From Ichthyophis bannanicus (Eukaryota; Chordata; Amphibia; Gymnophiona; Ichthyophiidae): 64,000 nucleotides of DNA. The notes under the pieces are model-generated. The model was given only the letters and a program-made list of their open reading frames with translations. It made no database searches and was not told the origin of the DNA. Location of the stretch: contig CM066048.1 of NCBI GenBank assembly GCA_033557465.1, positions 13,864,305 to 13,928,304 of the forward strand, given 5' to 3'. Below are positions 10,442 through 20,106 of this stretch, piece by piece. How positions within the stretch are numbered: the stretch's first letter is position 1; each line of letters begins with the position of its first letter. The position numbers and the translations under genes are program-made.

Positions 10442-11533
10442 TCAGGGAGGGGCTGCAGAGCTCTTTTCAGGCCCCCCTTGGGAGAGTCGTTGAAGACGTT
10501 TGCCTTTTTCACCGGCCCGCTGCCACTGCGAGGGTCTCCGCTCCTTTCCCCGGTCCTCCCGATGCTCTCCTCCAGTCGCAGGTTTGGGGAGTTGTTCACA
10601 TCCCAGCTCCGACAGGACTTTCCAGGCCTCTTCCGCTCCCTTGACTCTCCGGGAGACACCGTTGACGGTGAGCAGTAGACCAAAGGGGAACAGCCACCGA
10701 TAGCGCAGGCCTTTCCCCCGCAAAAACGTAGTGACATCTTTCAAGCCCCGCCGCCGCTCCAGCGTGCCGGATGACAAATCATTGTAGATCTCCACCTCGG
10801 AGGATTCCCATGCGATGCGCCCGTATTTTCTGGCTAGGTTTAGAATCAGTTCTTTTTGGGGAAAGCTGCTCATACAAGCGATCACATCGCGAGCTTGCGA
10901 CCCCCGTCGAGGGCCAAGGCTACGGTGCGCCCTCTCCACTCCAACCGCTGCCCCGGGCTCAGCCTCATTGCCCGCTAAGCGCAGAATGTGTTGGCAGAGC
11001 AATTGAACAGTCTTAACACAGTCTTTATAAGTGTCCACTTCTGGGATTCCTTTAAATCGTAGATTGGTCCGGCGGGCCCGATCCTCCATTTCCTCCAGCT
11101 TTTCCTGCATCTCTTCTTGCCGCTCACGCTGGCGGCGTTGTTCCTCCTCCACCTCGCACATGGCTCCCGTCAATGTCTCCACGTGCTCCTCCACGGTCTC
11201 CACACGGTGTCCCATACCGGTCAGCTCTTGACGGAGCAAGTGCAGGTCCTCTTTCAGATCTTTGCGCAGCTCTTTAATATCGCCGCGGAGGTCCCTCCGA
11301 AACGCCACCAGCCACCCTTTCAGCTCTGCTCCAGTGGAGTGAAGGTCAGGCCCGCTACTCTCGTCTCCAGAACTCCCGCTGCCAGCACGTTCTTCCCCCG
11401 CCTCAGGCTTCTGCAGGCCACACTCCTCACGCCTCGCATACAAGGATTTAAACCCCTCCAATTTTCGGCGGGCTGCTAACGCGCTCCCGGGGGCATCTTT
11501 TCCCACCATTTTCGCGTCGGGGATAGCGCTCAT
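10442..11533 (-). CDS. L1/Tx1 ORF1 protein (coiled coil, RNA binding)
   Basis: The 363-residue frame is uninterrupted. It has a charged N-terminus, a long coiled coil (about residues 75-165, rich in E/R/L heptads), then the MEDRARRTNLRFKGIPE hallmark that opens the RRM of L1-type ORF1 proteins, and a basic C-terminus. ORF1p binds element RNA and is needed for retrotransposition. The start lies about 75 bp from the element's 5' end. ORF1 and ORF2 are separated by about 340 bp. Confidence 0.85.
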   Translation of the reverse strand: MSAIPDAKMVGKDAPGSALAARRKLEGFKSLYARREECGLQKPEAGEERAGSGSSGDESSGPDLHSTGAELKGWLVAFRRDLRGDIKELRKDLKEDLHLLRQELTGMGHRVETVEEHVETLTGAMCEVEEEQRRQRERQEEMQEKLEEMEDRARRTNLRFKGIPEVDTYKDCVKTVQLLCQHILRLAGNEAEPGAAVGVERAHRSLGPRRGSQARDVIACMSSFPQKELILNLARKYGRIAWESSEVEIYNDLSSGTLERRRGLKDVTTFLRGKGLRYRWLFPFGLLLTVNGVSRRVKGAEEAWKVLSELGCEQLPKPATGGEHREDRGKERRPSQWQRAGEKGKRLQRLSQGGPEKSSAAPP

Positions 11534-11590
11534 TATCGCTTTTGGTCAGGAATTAGACGGAGCTCGGCTATCGCACGGCCATTCGCTCCG

Positions 11591-11606
11591 TGACGTCACC
11601 GGAAGT
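11591..11606 (-). promoter_or_regulatory. CRE and ETS-like sites at the L1/Tx1 5' end
   Basis: A perfect palindromic CRE (TGACGTCA, 11591-11598) is followed at once by CCGGAAGT (11599-11606), the ETS-family core. The pair lies within 18 bp of the element's 5' end and upstream of ORF1, where an internal pol II promoter is expected. Function is inferred from position and motif only. Confidence 0.5.
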
Positions 11607-11608
11607 CC

Positions 11609-12062
11609 GCCCATTTCCAGTCCTAATCCAACTCTTCATCAGCCCATATCCAGTCCAAGTTTCCCCCCCATCATCACAGCACATTTTGTCCATTCCCCCC
11701 CCCCACCATCACAGCCCATTTGTAGTCAATTCCCCCCATCACAGCCCAGTTGCAGTCCGTTCCCCCCATCACAGCCCAATTGCAGTTCGTTCCCCCCCAC
11801 CATCACAGCCCATTTCCAGTCCATTTCCCCCCCACCATCACAGCCCATTTCCAGTCCGTTTCCCCCCCACCATCACAGCCCATTTCCAGTCTGTTTCCCC
11901 CCCACCATCACAGCCCACTTGTAGTCCCACCCCCCTCACAGCCAAATTGCAGTCCTCCCCCCCATCACAGCCCAATTGCGGTCCGTTTCCCCTCCCCCCT
12001 ACCATCACAGCCCATTTCCAGTCTGTTCCCCCTCCCACGATCACAGCCCATCCAAACCTAGC
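11609..12062 (+). repeat. Pyrimidine-rich minisatellite, right half, 35-bp period
   Basis: Units begin catcacagccc at 11801, 11836, 11871 and 11906, giving an exact 35-bp period. Each carries catttccagtc and a C7-C8 run. Outer units are less regular (34-40 bp). It continues the array at 5640-6123 that the L1/Tx1 element split. Confidence 0.85.
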
Positions 12063-13295
12063 CGCCCCCCCTCCCCGAAGAGCCCCGCGCCATCTAAGGG
12101 GCTGCAGAGGGAGCTGGGGAATGCCCTTTAACCTCTCCTGGCATTCGCGGCTTCATTGAAACAGCTGCCAGCGTGAAGGAAAAGGCTCTTCATGCTGGCG
12201 GCTGGTTAGAGGGAGACGGGGCGTCGCACGGGCTTCCCCGGCTCCTTCTGCAGCTGTCCATTGAGCGAGAGTGTGGTTCGCACAGGGCCCTGTGCGAACA
12301 ACATTCTCACTCAATGGATGGGCTGGCCCTGCCTAAGGGCTGACATTTTACTGGAGCCGGATGCTGGAGGCTCCACTGAGTTACCCTAAAACCGATGGGC
12401 CTGATATTCGAAAGGCAGCTATTCGATTTACAGACCTGGAAACTGTAACTGCCACTGAACGGGATGTTCAGCGACATTAACACAGTTAATGCCACTGCAT
12501 ATCCCCTCTCTTCTCCCTTATGCGCCCCGATGCTAACCATCAGGGTGTTCCGAGGAGGAACGGAGGCAGCGACAGTTCCCAACCGGGCAGCAGAGATATT
12601 GCATGCTGCCCAGTTAGGGATCTGCAGTTAAAAGATAGGCAAGTAAAACCCTCGCCTATTTTTAAGCTACAGGAGCTAACCAGGCAGCATTCAAAATATA
12701 CAGCTGCCTGGCTAACTACTGCGGCTTCCAGGCATGTGCAGCAAACCATAATGGGGCCACATTAAGGGTAAGGTATGGCTGCCCAAATGAATATCGTGTA
12801 CGATGTTCTTTGGGTATTGCCACTTGAAAGAGGAAAATTGGTTCAGCCCCTCATCCTTATATTGTTAAGGACCAATTGAGTAGTTAGAAATTTGGAAGAA
12901 GGAGTTCCAAAAGGATTCTTTGCCTTGCATAATCTCAGTGCCCCCTGCCTCCTCCTTCATGCTGGCTGTCCCCTGAAGATCAGAAGGTGGCATGGCTACA
13001 ACCCTCCCCCATGATGCAGCAGCTGAACTGCCACTTCAGCACCGCAGGGAGGCTTTTAATGCCTGTGCATGTGGTTACAGCCTGCCATTCCTGCACCCTC
13101 CAACAGGAAGTTGCGTCGGAGGAGGGCAGAAGTGGCAGGCCGTGAGCGTGCATGGACACTTTAAGGCCAAAAGTGGCGCTGAAGCAGCAGTTCAGTTTGC
13201 GCTTCAGTGCAAGCAGGGATCGCTGTGCTGCCCCCCCCCCCCTAGATGCTATGGATGGGGGGCAGCACTGCAGTAGTGCAGAGGGCAGGGGGTGG
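12063..13295. other. No gene recognised; contains a long palindrome
   Basis: GC-rich flank of the minisatellite passes into unique-looking sequence. No frame here matches a known protein. A near-perfect 62-bp palindrome lies at 12257-12318. Confidence 0.5.
12257..12318. repeat. 62-bp palindrome
   Basis: The two 31-bp arms meet between 12287 and 12288. The central 22 bases (ttcgcacaggg and its complement) are perfect and the outer arms differ at about four positions. The arm resembles part of the hAT MITE at 29750-30097, which contains gtggtcgcacagggc, so it may be a back-to-back pair of MITE ends. Confidence 0.7.
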
Positions 13296-13341
13296 CACAG
13301 AGGGCCTGCCTAGGGCAGCAGAAACCCTTAGGCCGGCCCTG
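13296..13341 (-). mobile_element. hAT-type terminal inverted repeat, one end only
   Basis: Read from 13341 leftward on the minus strand the sequence begins cagggccggcctaaggg, a typical hAT end. No matching left end was found, so the extent of the element is not defined. Confidence 0.45.
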
Positions 13342-13783
13342 TTCAGAGGTTGTGCCTACAGGTCCTGATAGTAGGGGAGTAGCATTGAGCCCAACACGGT
13401 CTTCTTGCCTGGGTTCCCCGGGGGTGAGTACCAAAACAGCTAAGTCTCTGTCTTGTCTGGCTTATTTTTTTGAGAGAGGTATCTGACCTCATCCACTGAG
13501 CGTTGGGTACGTACATTAGGTCCTGGGCCAATCGCAGTGACCATTGGTGAGCTGACGGTTTTCTCACTGGTTCCCACCTTGTTTTGCAGCCTACACCCAT
13601 TGCTGTAGCTGCTTCTCATGATAATTATGAATCTTACTTCCAGTCAGTTGCGCAGCTTTGATCTGTGCATGCCTTAACACACAGTGGGCCCATGCAGCTG
13701 GAAAATGTGTAACAACATTTCATACATATTATCATGTCCTGTACTCGTTATGTTGGATGGGTTAGTGACACAGTTAATGCACC

Positions 13784-14380
13784 TTGCTGGCACGGAAACC
13801 TTCTAGAAAGCGCTGCCTGTTCTATGGAAAGTGGAAGGTTACTTTGTTGGACTCTAGCTTCTGCGCTTCTTGCATGGAATCTTCGGAGACTTCTTTGGAG
13901 GGTCTGTCCCCCTTCTCGCAGCAGGGGGATGAGTGGCCTGCATTTTTCATCTCCGTTGAAGGAGACAGCAGAAGCAGTGGTGAAGAAGGATGATCTCCAA
14001 GCCTTGGTTTCGGGCTTTTGCTCTGCTGACCACTCTTCTTCTCTTAAGGACCCTATGGAAAATCTGTCCTCTTCTGGTGGTGGTGTTCATTCTGTCAGTG
14101 AGCTCCTAGTTGTCGGGATGTCCTCCGTGGACTTCTTTTAATTTCTACAGCAAGCTTGGTCCTTCTGGCTTAGCAGTTCAGACCTGGGGGCCTCTGAGTC
14201 CACCCGTTTTTTCTCCACTTGGTCTGAAGAAGTTCCTGCAGCACATGATAGTCACAGCCTCAGAGATTTTGACAGAGATTGGAGTCTGGTGGGTTAGACT
14301 GTCTTTCCATCGCCTGAGGTCTGGGATCCAGTTCTGATGCTTCTGGCAAGGATTCCAGTCTTAAGGAAGATCTGTCATCC
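13784..14380 (+). pseudogene. DIRS gag N-terminal relic (family B)
   Basis: The frame at 13784-13993 has Cys-x2-Tyr-x12-Cys-x2-Cys. This aligns position for position with Cys-x2-Cys-x12-Cys-x2-Cys at the start of the gag at 43792, with one cysteine lost. Ser/Glu-rich sequence follows to about 14380 in shifted frames. No other part of the element adjoins it. The matching gag C-terminus is at 24125, beyond several later insertions. Confidence 0.42.
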
Positions 14381-14384
14381 CCTG

Positions 14385-14925
14385 TGGAGGTCCGTAAAAT
14401 AGCACTCAAACTCACAAATCCAAAGAGTAAAAACACAAAGTGAGGTGACCAAAGCAAATAACTCACAAACAGTGAACTGCAATTTAAGCTATATATTTAT
14501 TGATTGATGTCACTTCTCAGATTCATGCTACACAGCTGTGTTTCGGCAATGCCGTCATCAGGGGTGTATCTTAAAATTAAAATACATAAAACCCAAATAA
14601 AATGTAATAACATACAATTTTATAAAAACATTAAAAATCATAGTAACCATGACAATATGAATAATAAATCATTAAATTCATAAAAACATATATAGAAATA
14701 GGCTAACTTAAATCATATACAAAATTTATTTCAAAAAAGGACAAATTGTATAAACCAGAAATAAATCATCAATATAAATGACTTTATCTCCTATTTGTAT
14801 GCTATTATTCCCAAACAGAGCTTTCACTCGATTTGGGTGTTCTACCCACACTAATTACATATCTGTCCAATGACATGTATATATTTTTTATAAAACCAAA
14901 ATACTCATTTAAAGAAAACACATTT
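14385..14925 (-). mobile_element. Penelope-like element fragment (terminal region)
   Basis: This AT-rich stretch contains the phrase gtttcggcaatgccgtcatc, whose reverse complement forms a hammerhead core (14518-14572). Hammerhead motifs are an established feature of Penelope-like element terminal repeats. No RT or GIY-YIG coding sequence is visible, so the assignment rests on the ribozyme. Its upper edge abuts the 3' end of the L2 at 14930. Confidence 0.5.
14518..14572 (-). ncRNA. Hammerhead ribozyme candidate (type I, short stem III)
   Basis: On the minus strand CUGAUGA (14561-14555) is followed by one extra C, then stem II GGC-AUU-GCC (14553-14545), then GAAA (14544-14541). Stem III pairs ACACA (14541-14537) with UGUGU (14534-14530) around a 2-nt loop. 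The cleavage residue would be A at 14529, in a UA context. Stem I is broken by internal mismatches: G14528-C14562, two mismatches, two pairs, one mismatch, then four pairs. All core residues are present. The tiny stem III loop suggests action as a dimer, as reported for Penelope-type hammerheads. The unpaired C beside stem II is a weakness. Confidence 0.6.
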
Positions 14926-14929
14926 TATT

Positions 14930-17705
14930 TATTTATTTATTTATTTAACATTTGCTTCTATACCGCGCTATTAACATCAGCGCGGTGTACATCAAACAAG
15001 CATACTACAATGTATACAAACAACATTGAGTTTTACAGAGAACAGGAAAATGAACATGGGAAGGAAACCAGGGGAACTAAATACATATTAACTCAAACTA
15101 TGTACAATACTTTAATGTAAATGGGTGTTGCATTAGTTTTGTGAAGCTAACCATTATCTGAGGAGATGATGTGCAGGGGCGGCAAGTATATGGGGGAAGT
15201 TTGCAGGTTGTTGGATGTGCTTCTATTACTGGAGGTTTCTGAGTAATATTATGTGAATAGGTGGAGTTTTAAAGCTTTTCTGAATAGTATGATGCTTTTT
15301 ATTCCACGGATTTCATGGGGGAGTGCATTCCAGTTTAAAGGGGCAAATAAGGAGAAGGCTCTGTTGGAGGTAGCTTTTGTGCATTTAGTCATTAGGTTGG
15401 GGACTGCTAACGTGTTCCGTGCAGTAGATCTTCTGCTTCTATTTTCTAGGGTGCCATGGATTAGCGTGCTGATTGGCGTAGGGGGGTAGTTATTTAGGGC
15501 TTTGAAGGTAAGAACCAGTGATTTGTATTGGATCCTGGCGTGAAGAGGTAGCCAATGTAAATCCTTCATGATGGGTGTTATGTGGTCGGATCTTGATGAT
15601 CCGGAGAGGACTCTTGCGGCTGCATTCAAGGCTAAGCGGAGCGGGTTTAAGGTTGACTGTGGAAGGCCATGAAGAATAATATTCGCGAAATCAACATGTG
15701 GAAGGACTAGAGCCTGAAAGGTTGTTCGGTAGTCTGTGAAGTCCAGTAAGTGTCGGAGGTGACGTAGAGTTCTGATCTTATGGTATATTGCCTTTGTGAT
15801 GTTTTTTATATGCGTTGTCATGTTCAGGTGCTGGTCCAGGGTGATGCCGAGGTAACGAATTGTGGATTTGGATTTCAACTCTATATTGTTGACTCGTAGA
15901 GATGAAGGGGGTGTGAATTTGAGGTTCCTCGTGACAAATAGGACATCCGTTTTGCTGTGATTGATCCGTAAATTCTGGGATAAAAGCCAATCTGTTACTG
16001 CTTCGAAGCAATTAATTATTGGGGAGAGCACTGGTTGGTCTATCAAGAATGGCATGTAAAGGAGGATGTCATCAGCGTATGCAAGGCATTTTACGTTGAA
16101 GGATCGAATTAAGTCGCATATCGGCTGCATATAAATGTTAAACATCAATGAAGATAAGGACGAACCTTGGGGAACTCCCTGTGTTTGTAGAAATGGTTCG
16201 GAGGATGAGTGGCCAGCCTTGACTTGCTGCCATCTATTGGATAGGTAGGATTCACACCATTTTAGAGCTGTGTTTTGGATCCCCTTTTCTTTCAGGCGTT
16301 GTAGAAGAATGTCATGACTCACTGAGTCGAAGGCGGCAGATATGTCCAGGAAAATAAGGACAAAGCCTTGTTGTATGTTGTTGATTCCTGTGATCAGATC
16401 GTTAAACAGGGTTGTGAGGACAGTGTCTATTCCGTGTGCTACTCTGAATCCGTGTTGGGCTAGATCCAATGGTGCTTCGGTGTCGATATGTTGCTGGATT
16501 TGTTGTTGGGCAGCTTTCTCAATGATCTTGGCAAGGTGGGGGATGCTCGATATTGGTCTGAAGGATTCTACTTTGGCTGGATCTAGTTTGCTATTTTTTA
16601 GTAATGGTTTGATAGAGGTGTTTTTGAGGCTCTGCGGGAATGATCCTGTGGTGAAGGACTGGTTCAGAATTTTGGCCAGGATGTTGCTTATGTCATGACG
16701 AAGCTCTTTGATCCAGCTGGCTGGGCAGGGGTCATTAGGTGCTGTGCTGGGATTAACAGAAGCGACGATGTCGGCGACCTCTTTAGTGGATACTGAGGTG
16801 AAGTTGCATAGTGGCGTTGCTTGAAAAGTCTCAGATGGTGTGGAGGGATTATTAGTGCCTATGTTTGCGTTTGTCTTAACCATCTTCGATTGTAAATAGT
16901 CTGCATAGTCCTGTGGTTGAGGCATTGGGGGGTGGACTGAGATTGGTTCTCCTGTTATGGACTTTACTATATTGAATAAAGCATGTGGTTTGTTGATGGA
17001 GTGTTTTAAAATATCAGTGTGATAGAGTTTCCTTTTTTGTGTTATCTTCTCACGGTGGGTCAGCAAGTATGAGTTGTATGCAGTGTGTGCTTCAGAGGTG
17101 TGGGTTCGACGCCATTGTCTTTCGAGTTTGCGTAGATGGTGAAGCGATGTTCGTAGGTCCGTGGAGAACCAGGGTGCATGTTCTCGTCGTTTTGTAGTTT
17201 TTTCGGCGAAAGATGGACAGGATGCAGCTCTGAGGTTATCGTCCCATTTAGATATGAGGTCATCAAGGCTGAGGGATGCGTTGGTCATAAGAGGTTGGAG
17301 GTTCTCTAGGACTTCGCTCTTGTTGAGTGGGCGGAAGCGGGCTGCAGTAGTTCTGGAATTATTTGTATTTGTTGTTGTCTGGTTGTCACTGGGAGTGCTT
17401 ATGGGTATGTGGAAGCTAAGGAGGTGGTGGTCGGACCATGGCACTGGTGTCACGGATAGTGCGATGTCTTGGGATGATGAGGCATTAGAAAGAGGTGCGA
17501 ATATTAGGTCGAGCTTGCCCCCCTTAGTGTGGGTGGCAGAGTTGACACATTGTATGTATCCTAGATCTTCTAGGGCTTCAAGGAATGTTGTTGAGTGGCT
17601 GTTTTGAAGAGATGGGAGGTTAAAGTCGCCAATTAACCAGTTTGGAGAGTTCGGGATATCCACATATTGCTGTACGTGGATACCCGCTAAGGAACATCCA
17701 GTGCT
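14930..17705 (-). mobile_element. L2-clade LINE, 5'-truncated
   Basis: The 3' end is a (TAAA)n tail at 14930-14948, preceded on the minus strand by a short hairpin-like phrase (accgcgctgatg / agcgcggtata). The 5' end is truncated within the endonuclease at about 17705, where an in-frame stop ends homology. The 3' hairpin and tail are shared with the SINE at 50838-51126. Confidence 0.88.
15249..17663 (-). CDS. L2 ORF2, endonuclease C-terminus and reverse transcriptase
   Basis: The 804-codon frame has no stop or frameshift. It opens within the endonuclease (WLIGDFNLPS, then the SDHH motif), followed by a linker and the RT with FRPISSIPHLAKIIEK, LDISAAFDSVSH, TQGVPQGSSLS and the YADDILLY catalytic box. 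The L2 C-terminal block follows (HITPIMKDLHWLPL, LFAPLNWNALP). The listed first codon is GTG; the frame stays open upstream to about 17703, so this is no real start. The endonuclease N-terminus is missing, so the protein cannot be autonomous. The clean frame suggests a young insertion. Confidence 0.88.
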   Translation of the reverse strand: MDIPNSPNWLIGDFNLPSLQNSHSTTFLEALEDLGYIQCVNSATHTKGGKLDLIFAPLSNASSSQDIALSVTPVPWSDHHLLSFHIPISTPSDNQTTTNTNNSRTTAARFRPLNKSEVLENLQPLMTNASLSLDDLISKWDDNLRAASCPSFAEKTTKRREHAPWFSTDLRTSLHHLRKLERQWRRTHTSEAHTAYNSYLLTHREKITQKRKLYHTDILKHSINKPHALFNIVKSITGEPISVHPPMPQPQDYADYLQSKMVKTNANIGTNNPSTPSETFQATPLCNFTSVSTKEVADIVASVNPSTAPNDPCPASWIKELRHDISNILAKILNQSFTTGSFPQSLKNTSIKPLLKNSKLDPAKVESFRPISSIPHLAKIIEKAAQQQIQQHIDTEAPLDLAQHGFRVAHGIDTVLTTLFNDLITGINNIQQGFVLIFLDISAAFDSVSHDILLQRLKEKGIQNTALKWCESYLSNRWQQVKAGHSSSEPFLQTQGVPQGSSLSSLMFNIYMQPICDLIRSFNVKCLAYADDILLYMPFLIDQPVLSPIINCFEAVTDWLLSQNLRINHSKTDVLFVTRNLKFTPPSSLRVNNIELKSKSTIRYLGITLDQHLNMTTHIKNITKAIYHKIRTLRHLRHLLDFTDYRTTFQALVLPHVDFANIILHGLPQSTLNPLRLALNAAARVLSGSSRSDHITPIMKDLHWLPLHARIQYKSLVLTFKALNNYPPTPISTLIHGTLENRSRRSTARNTLAVPNLMTKCTKATSNRAFSLFAPLNWNALPHEIRGIKSIILFRKALKLHLFT

Positions 17706-17936
17706 CTAAAAGTAGATATAATAACTAACTAACAGAATTGGCAGCATAAAAAGAATAAATCAATAAATAACAACACTATAAGTAGCACTAAACAAAACTG
17801 AATAATATAAAAATGTAATAAAAGATTCAATAATAACATAGTGGGGAACTATGATGTGAAATATCTCCTCTGGTTGACATGATGTGTCCATTTGACTTTT
17901 GTAAAAAGACCTTTGCAGAGGACCAGGATGATTCTG
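17706..17936. other. AT-rich spacer, nothing recognised
   Basis: This lies between the L2 5' end and the next DIRS left end. It could be the far side of the Penelope-like fragment split by the L2, but I see no diagnostic motif. Confidence 0.4.
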
Positions 17937-18343
17937 GTAATCTCCAAGAACAAGCAGGAATGTAGTCTTCACATATGGGTATCGTCGATACCGACGGAGC
18001 CTGCGCAGGAACGCTCCCCAGCGTCCAATAGGAAATCTTTTGGGAGCATCCCACAGTGCCTGCATTCTGCCTTCCCGCCTTTCCCAACTGTCCCTCTCCA
18101 GTTCTTCGTTTTCCGCGGAGCCGACAGGTCGCACATCCTGTCACCGCAGAAAAAAATCCCTTCTATTCTTCTTTATTGTGGTCGTGTCTGCCTTCCCTCA
18201 ACGCTACACTGGTACTGCCGATGGTTCTTTCTTTTTTTCTTTAAAAAAAAAAACCAAACTTTTTTTCTGGAGCCTTTTCCAGTAATTATTTCCTCGGGTG
18301 CCACGCACCATTTTGGGCACTAGGCCCAACTTTTTCCCTCAGG

Positions 18344-20106
18344 ATGGAAAAACTCCTTCGGGTTTTAAAAAGTGTTCTAAGTGTGGCGGTACCATCTCCG
18401 TCACCGACACCCATGAGTGGCGCCTCAAATGTTTAGGTCCTGGCCACTCTATCTCAGAGTGTGCTGCCTGTGGGATGATGTCAAAAAGGGGCCGGCAAAA
18501 CCAAGCTGCTAAACTTAGCACCCTTTTTCCTTTCTTTGCAGCGTCTATGGCATCGACGTCTTCCAGGGCTTCATCTTCCTCCCATGGATCTAACTAAACA
18601 TAAATCTAGCCGGCCCTCAAAGGGTAGATCTCCTAAACATCGAGATGCCTCTGGCGTTGCCCTTGAGGGACTTCCACTGGCAAAATTGCCCCGGCGGGAG
18701 GCTTCGGCTTCCAAAGCACTAACGGGGCTCCAGGATGTTCTCGAGGCTTCAACCTCGGCAGAACTACTGGTGCTATGCTCTGGGGTTCCGGCCGCTTTAA
18801 CCGGTACCGACACCCAAGCATTGGCAGCGTCGATTGACCAGAGATTCTTGGCTATTGAATGCAGTCTGGCAGCTCTTCTTACAGCCTCGATGCCCCTGAA
18901 ACCGCTTCAGACAATTCAACCGGTAGCAGCACCGACTGCATCGACATCGGCAGGTATTCTACCAGAACCGAGTCATGCGTCTCTATCCGGCATCGACAAG
19001 TCGGTACCAGTCTACTCCAATACCGACTTTGATCGGTACCGGTATCGTGCCTTGCACGATCACCCGGATCAGAGATACTTCGAATCCTCGGATGAGTCTG
19101 AAGACTCTGCCGATACCAGAGTACTTCTTCCCGAGGATTCTTCTTCTCCTCAGCATAGGATGTCTCCACCAGAGGATATGTCCTTTCAGGATTTTATCCA
19201 AGATGTGGTCCGAGGTCTTTACATCACAGTGGCTCCTGAAAAAGAGCCTAGGGCAAAGGAATTAGAAATCCTACAATACCCTAAAGCTCCCAAGGAGGCA
19301 GCTACCCTGCCTATTCATGAGATATTGCATGATCTTATGTTAAGAATGTGGAAACACCTCTAACCACATCTCCTCATTCTCGTAGACTCGACACCATGTA
19401 TCGAATTCCTCCTTGTCCTGGGTTTCAGAAAACTCAATTACCAAACCATTCCATGGTGGTGGAATCAGCCATGAGACGGATGAAGAGTGCAAAAAGGCAT
19501 GAATCAAATCCTCCAGGACATAAGTGTAGGACTCTTGACACCTTTGGACTTCGAACCTTTCAGGCTTCCATGGTTTCTGCTAGGATCAGTTCCTCTATCT
19601 TGTACATGGGGATCTTCCTTAAGGAAGTCACAGGAGACTTAGAGCTTATGAGCCCTCTCCTGCCTGATGATAAAAGGCAAGATTATCTTGCTCTTGTTAA
19701 ACATGCTCAGGATGTTTCCAAGTTTGTGAATCGTGCAGCCTTTGACTGCTTTGAGTGCGTAAGTAGAACCTCTGCTATTGCCATAGGTGCACGTAGAATT
19801 GCCTGGCTCCAGGCATCTGACTTGGAAATCTGGGTACAGGACAAACTGGGGAATATACCTTGCACAGGAGAGAATCTCTTTGGCAAGAACTGGCAGGAAA
19901 AAGCTAATGAGATAGATGCTGACAATATCACTTTGGATAGATTGTCTAAATCTACAGCTGATCCTGCGAGGAAAAGATCCTCTAAGAAACCATTCTTCAG
20001 CAAGAAGAAAAAGTTCTATCCCTCCTTTACCCAGCAGGGACATCAGCAACAACCTAGGCAAAGGAAGCCAAAAGCAGCTAAGCCTCAACCGGCTCAGCAG
20101 ACTTAG
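18344..20106 (+). pseudogene. DIRS gag (family A), frameshifted
   Basis: The head carries KKCSKCGG, LKCLGPGHS and ECAACGMM, matching the three Cys-x-x-Cys pairs of the better copy at 36264 with one cysteine changed to Arg. A Ser-rich and acidic middle (SSDESEDSAD) and the MSPPEDMSFQDFI block follow, then PGFQKTQLP and a Lys/Gln-rich tail. Frames 18298-18597, 18536-19363 and 19348-20106 are needed to read it. A 1-bp loss after the ATG at 18344 puts that start out of frame. Gag should form the particle that holds element RNA. Confidence 0.78.

Larger units (their letters stand above)
6124..11608 (-). mobile_element. Full-length L1/Tx1-clade LINE
   Basis: The 5,485-bp element runs from its 5' end at 11608 to its 3' end at 6124. 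A perfect 16-bp direct repeat, gcccatttccagtcct, lies at 6108-6123 and 11609-11624. The host DNA is itself built on this phrase, so the repeat is partly predisposed. Inside are a short 5' leader of about 75 bp, ORF1 (11533-10442), a pyrimidine-rich inter-ORF spacer (about 10100-10440) and ORF2 (10099-6192). The tail has AATAAA but no long poly(A). Confidence 0.85.

Noticed and set aside
10109..10493. Open frames in the L1/Tx1 inter-ORF spacer
   Set aside because: Composition-driven (C/G tracts), on both strands, without homology.
11801..11940. Regular 35-bp units suggesting a CRISPR array
   Set aside because: Units are directly adjacent with no unique spacers, and the genome is vertebrate; it is a minisatellite.
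12281..13341. Pairing 12283 (cagggccctg) with the hAT end at 13341 as one element
   Set aside because: The left sequence does not match the right terminal repeat beyond the first few bases and no 8-bp duplication fits.
14551..14554. Reading hammerhead stem II as four pairs CGGC/GCCG
   Set aside because: That pairing would use the G of the required GAAA; the three-pair version with one unpaired C is consistent with the core.
15249..17663. 804-codon frame as a possible host gene
   Set aside because: All motifs are those of L2 RT and the frame ends in a LINE 3' tail.
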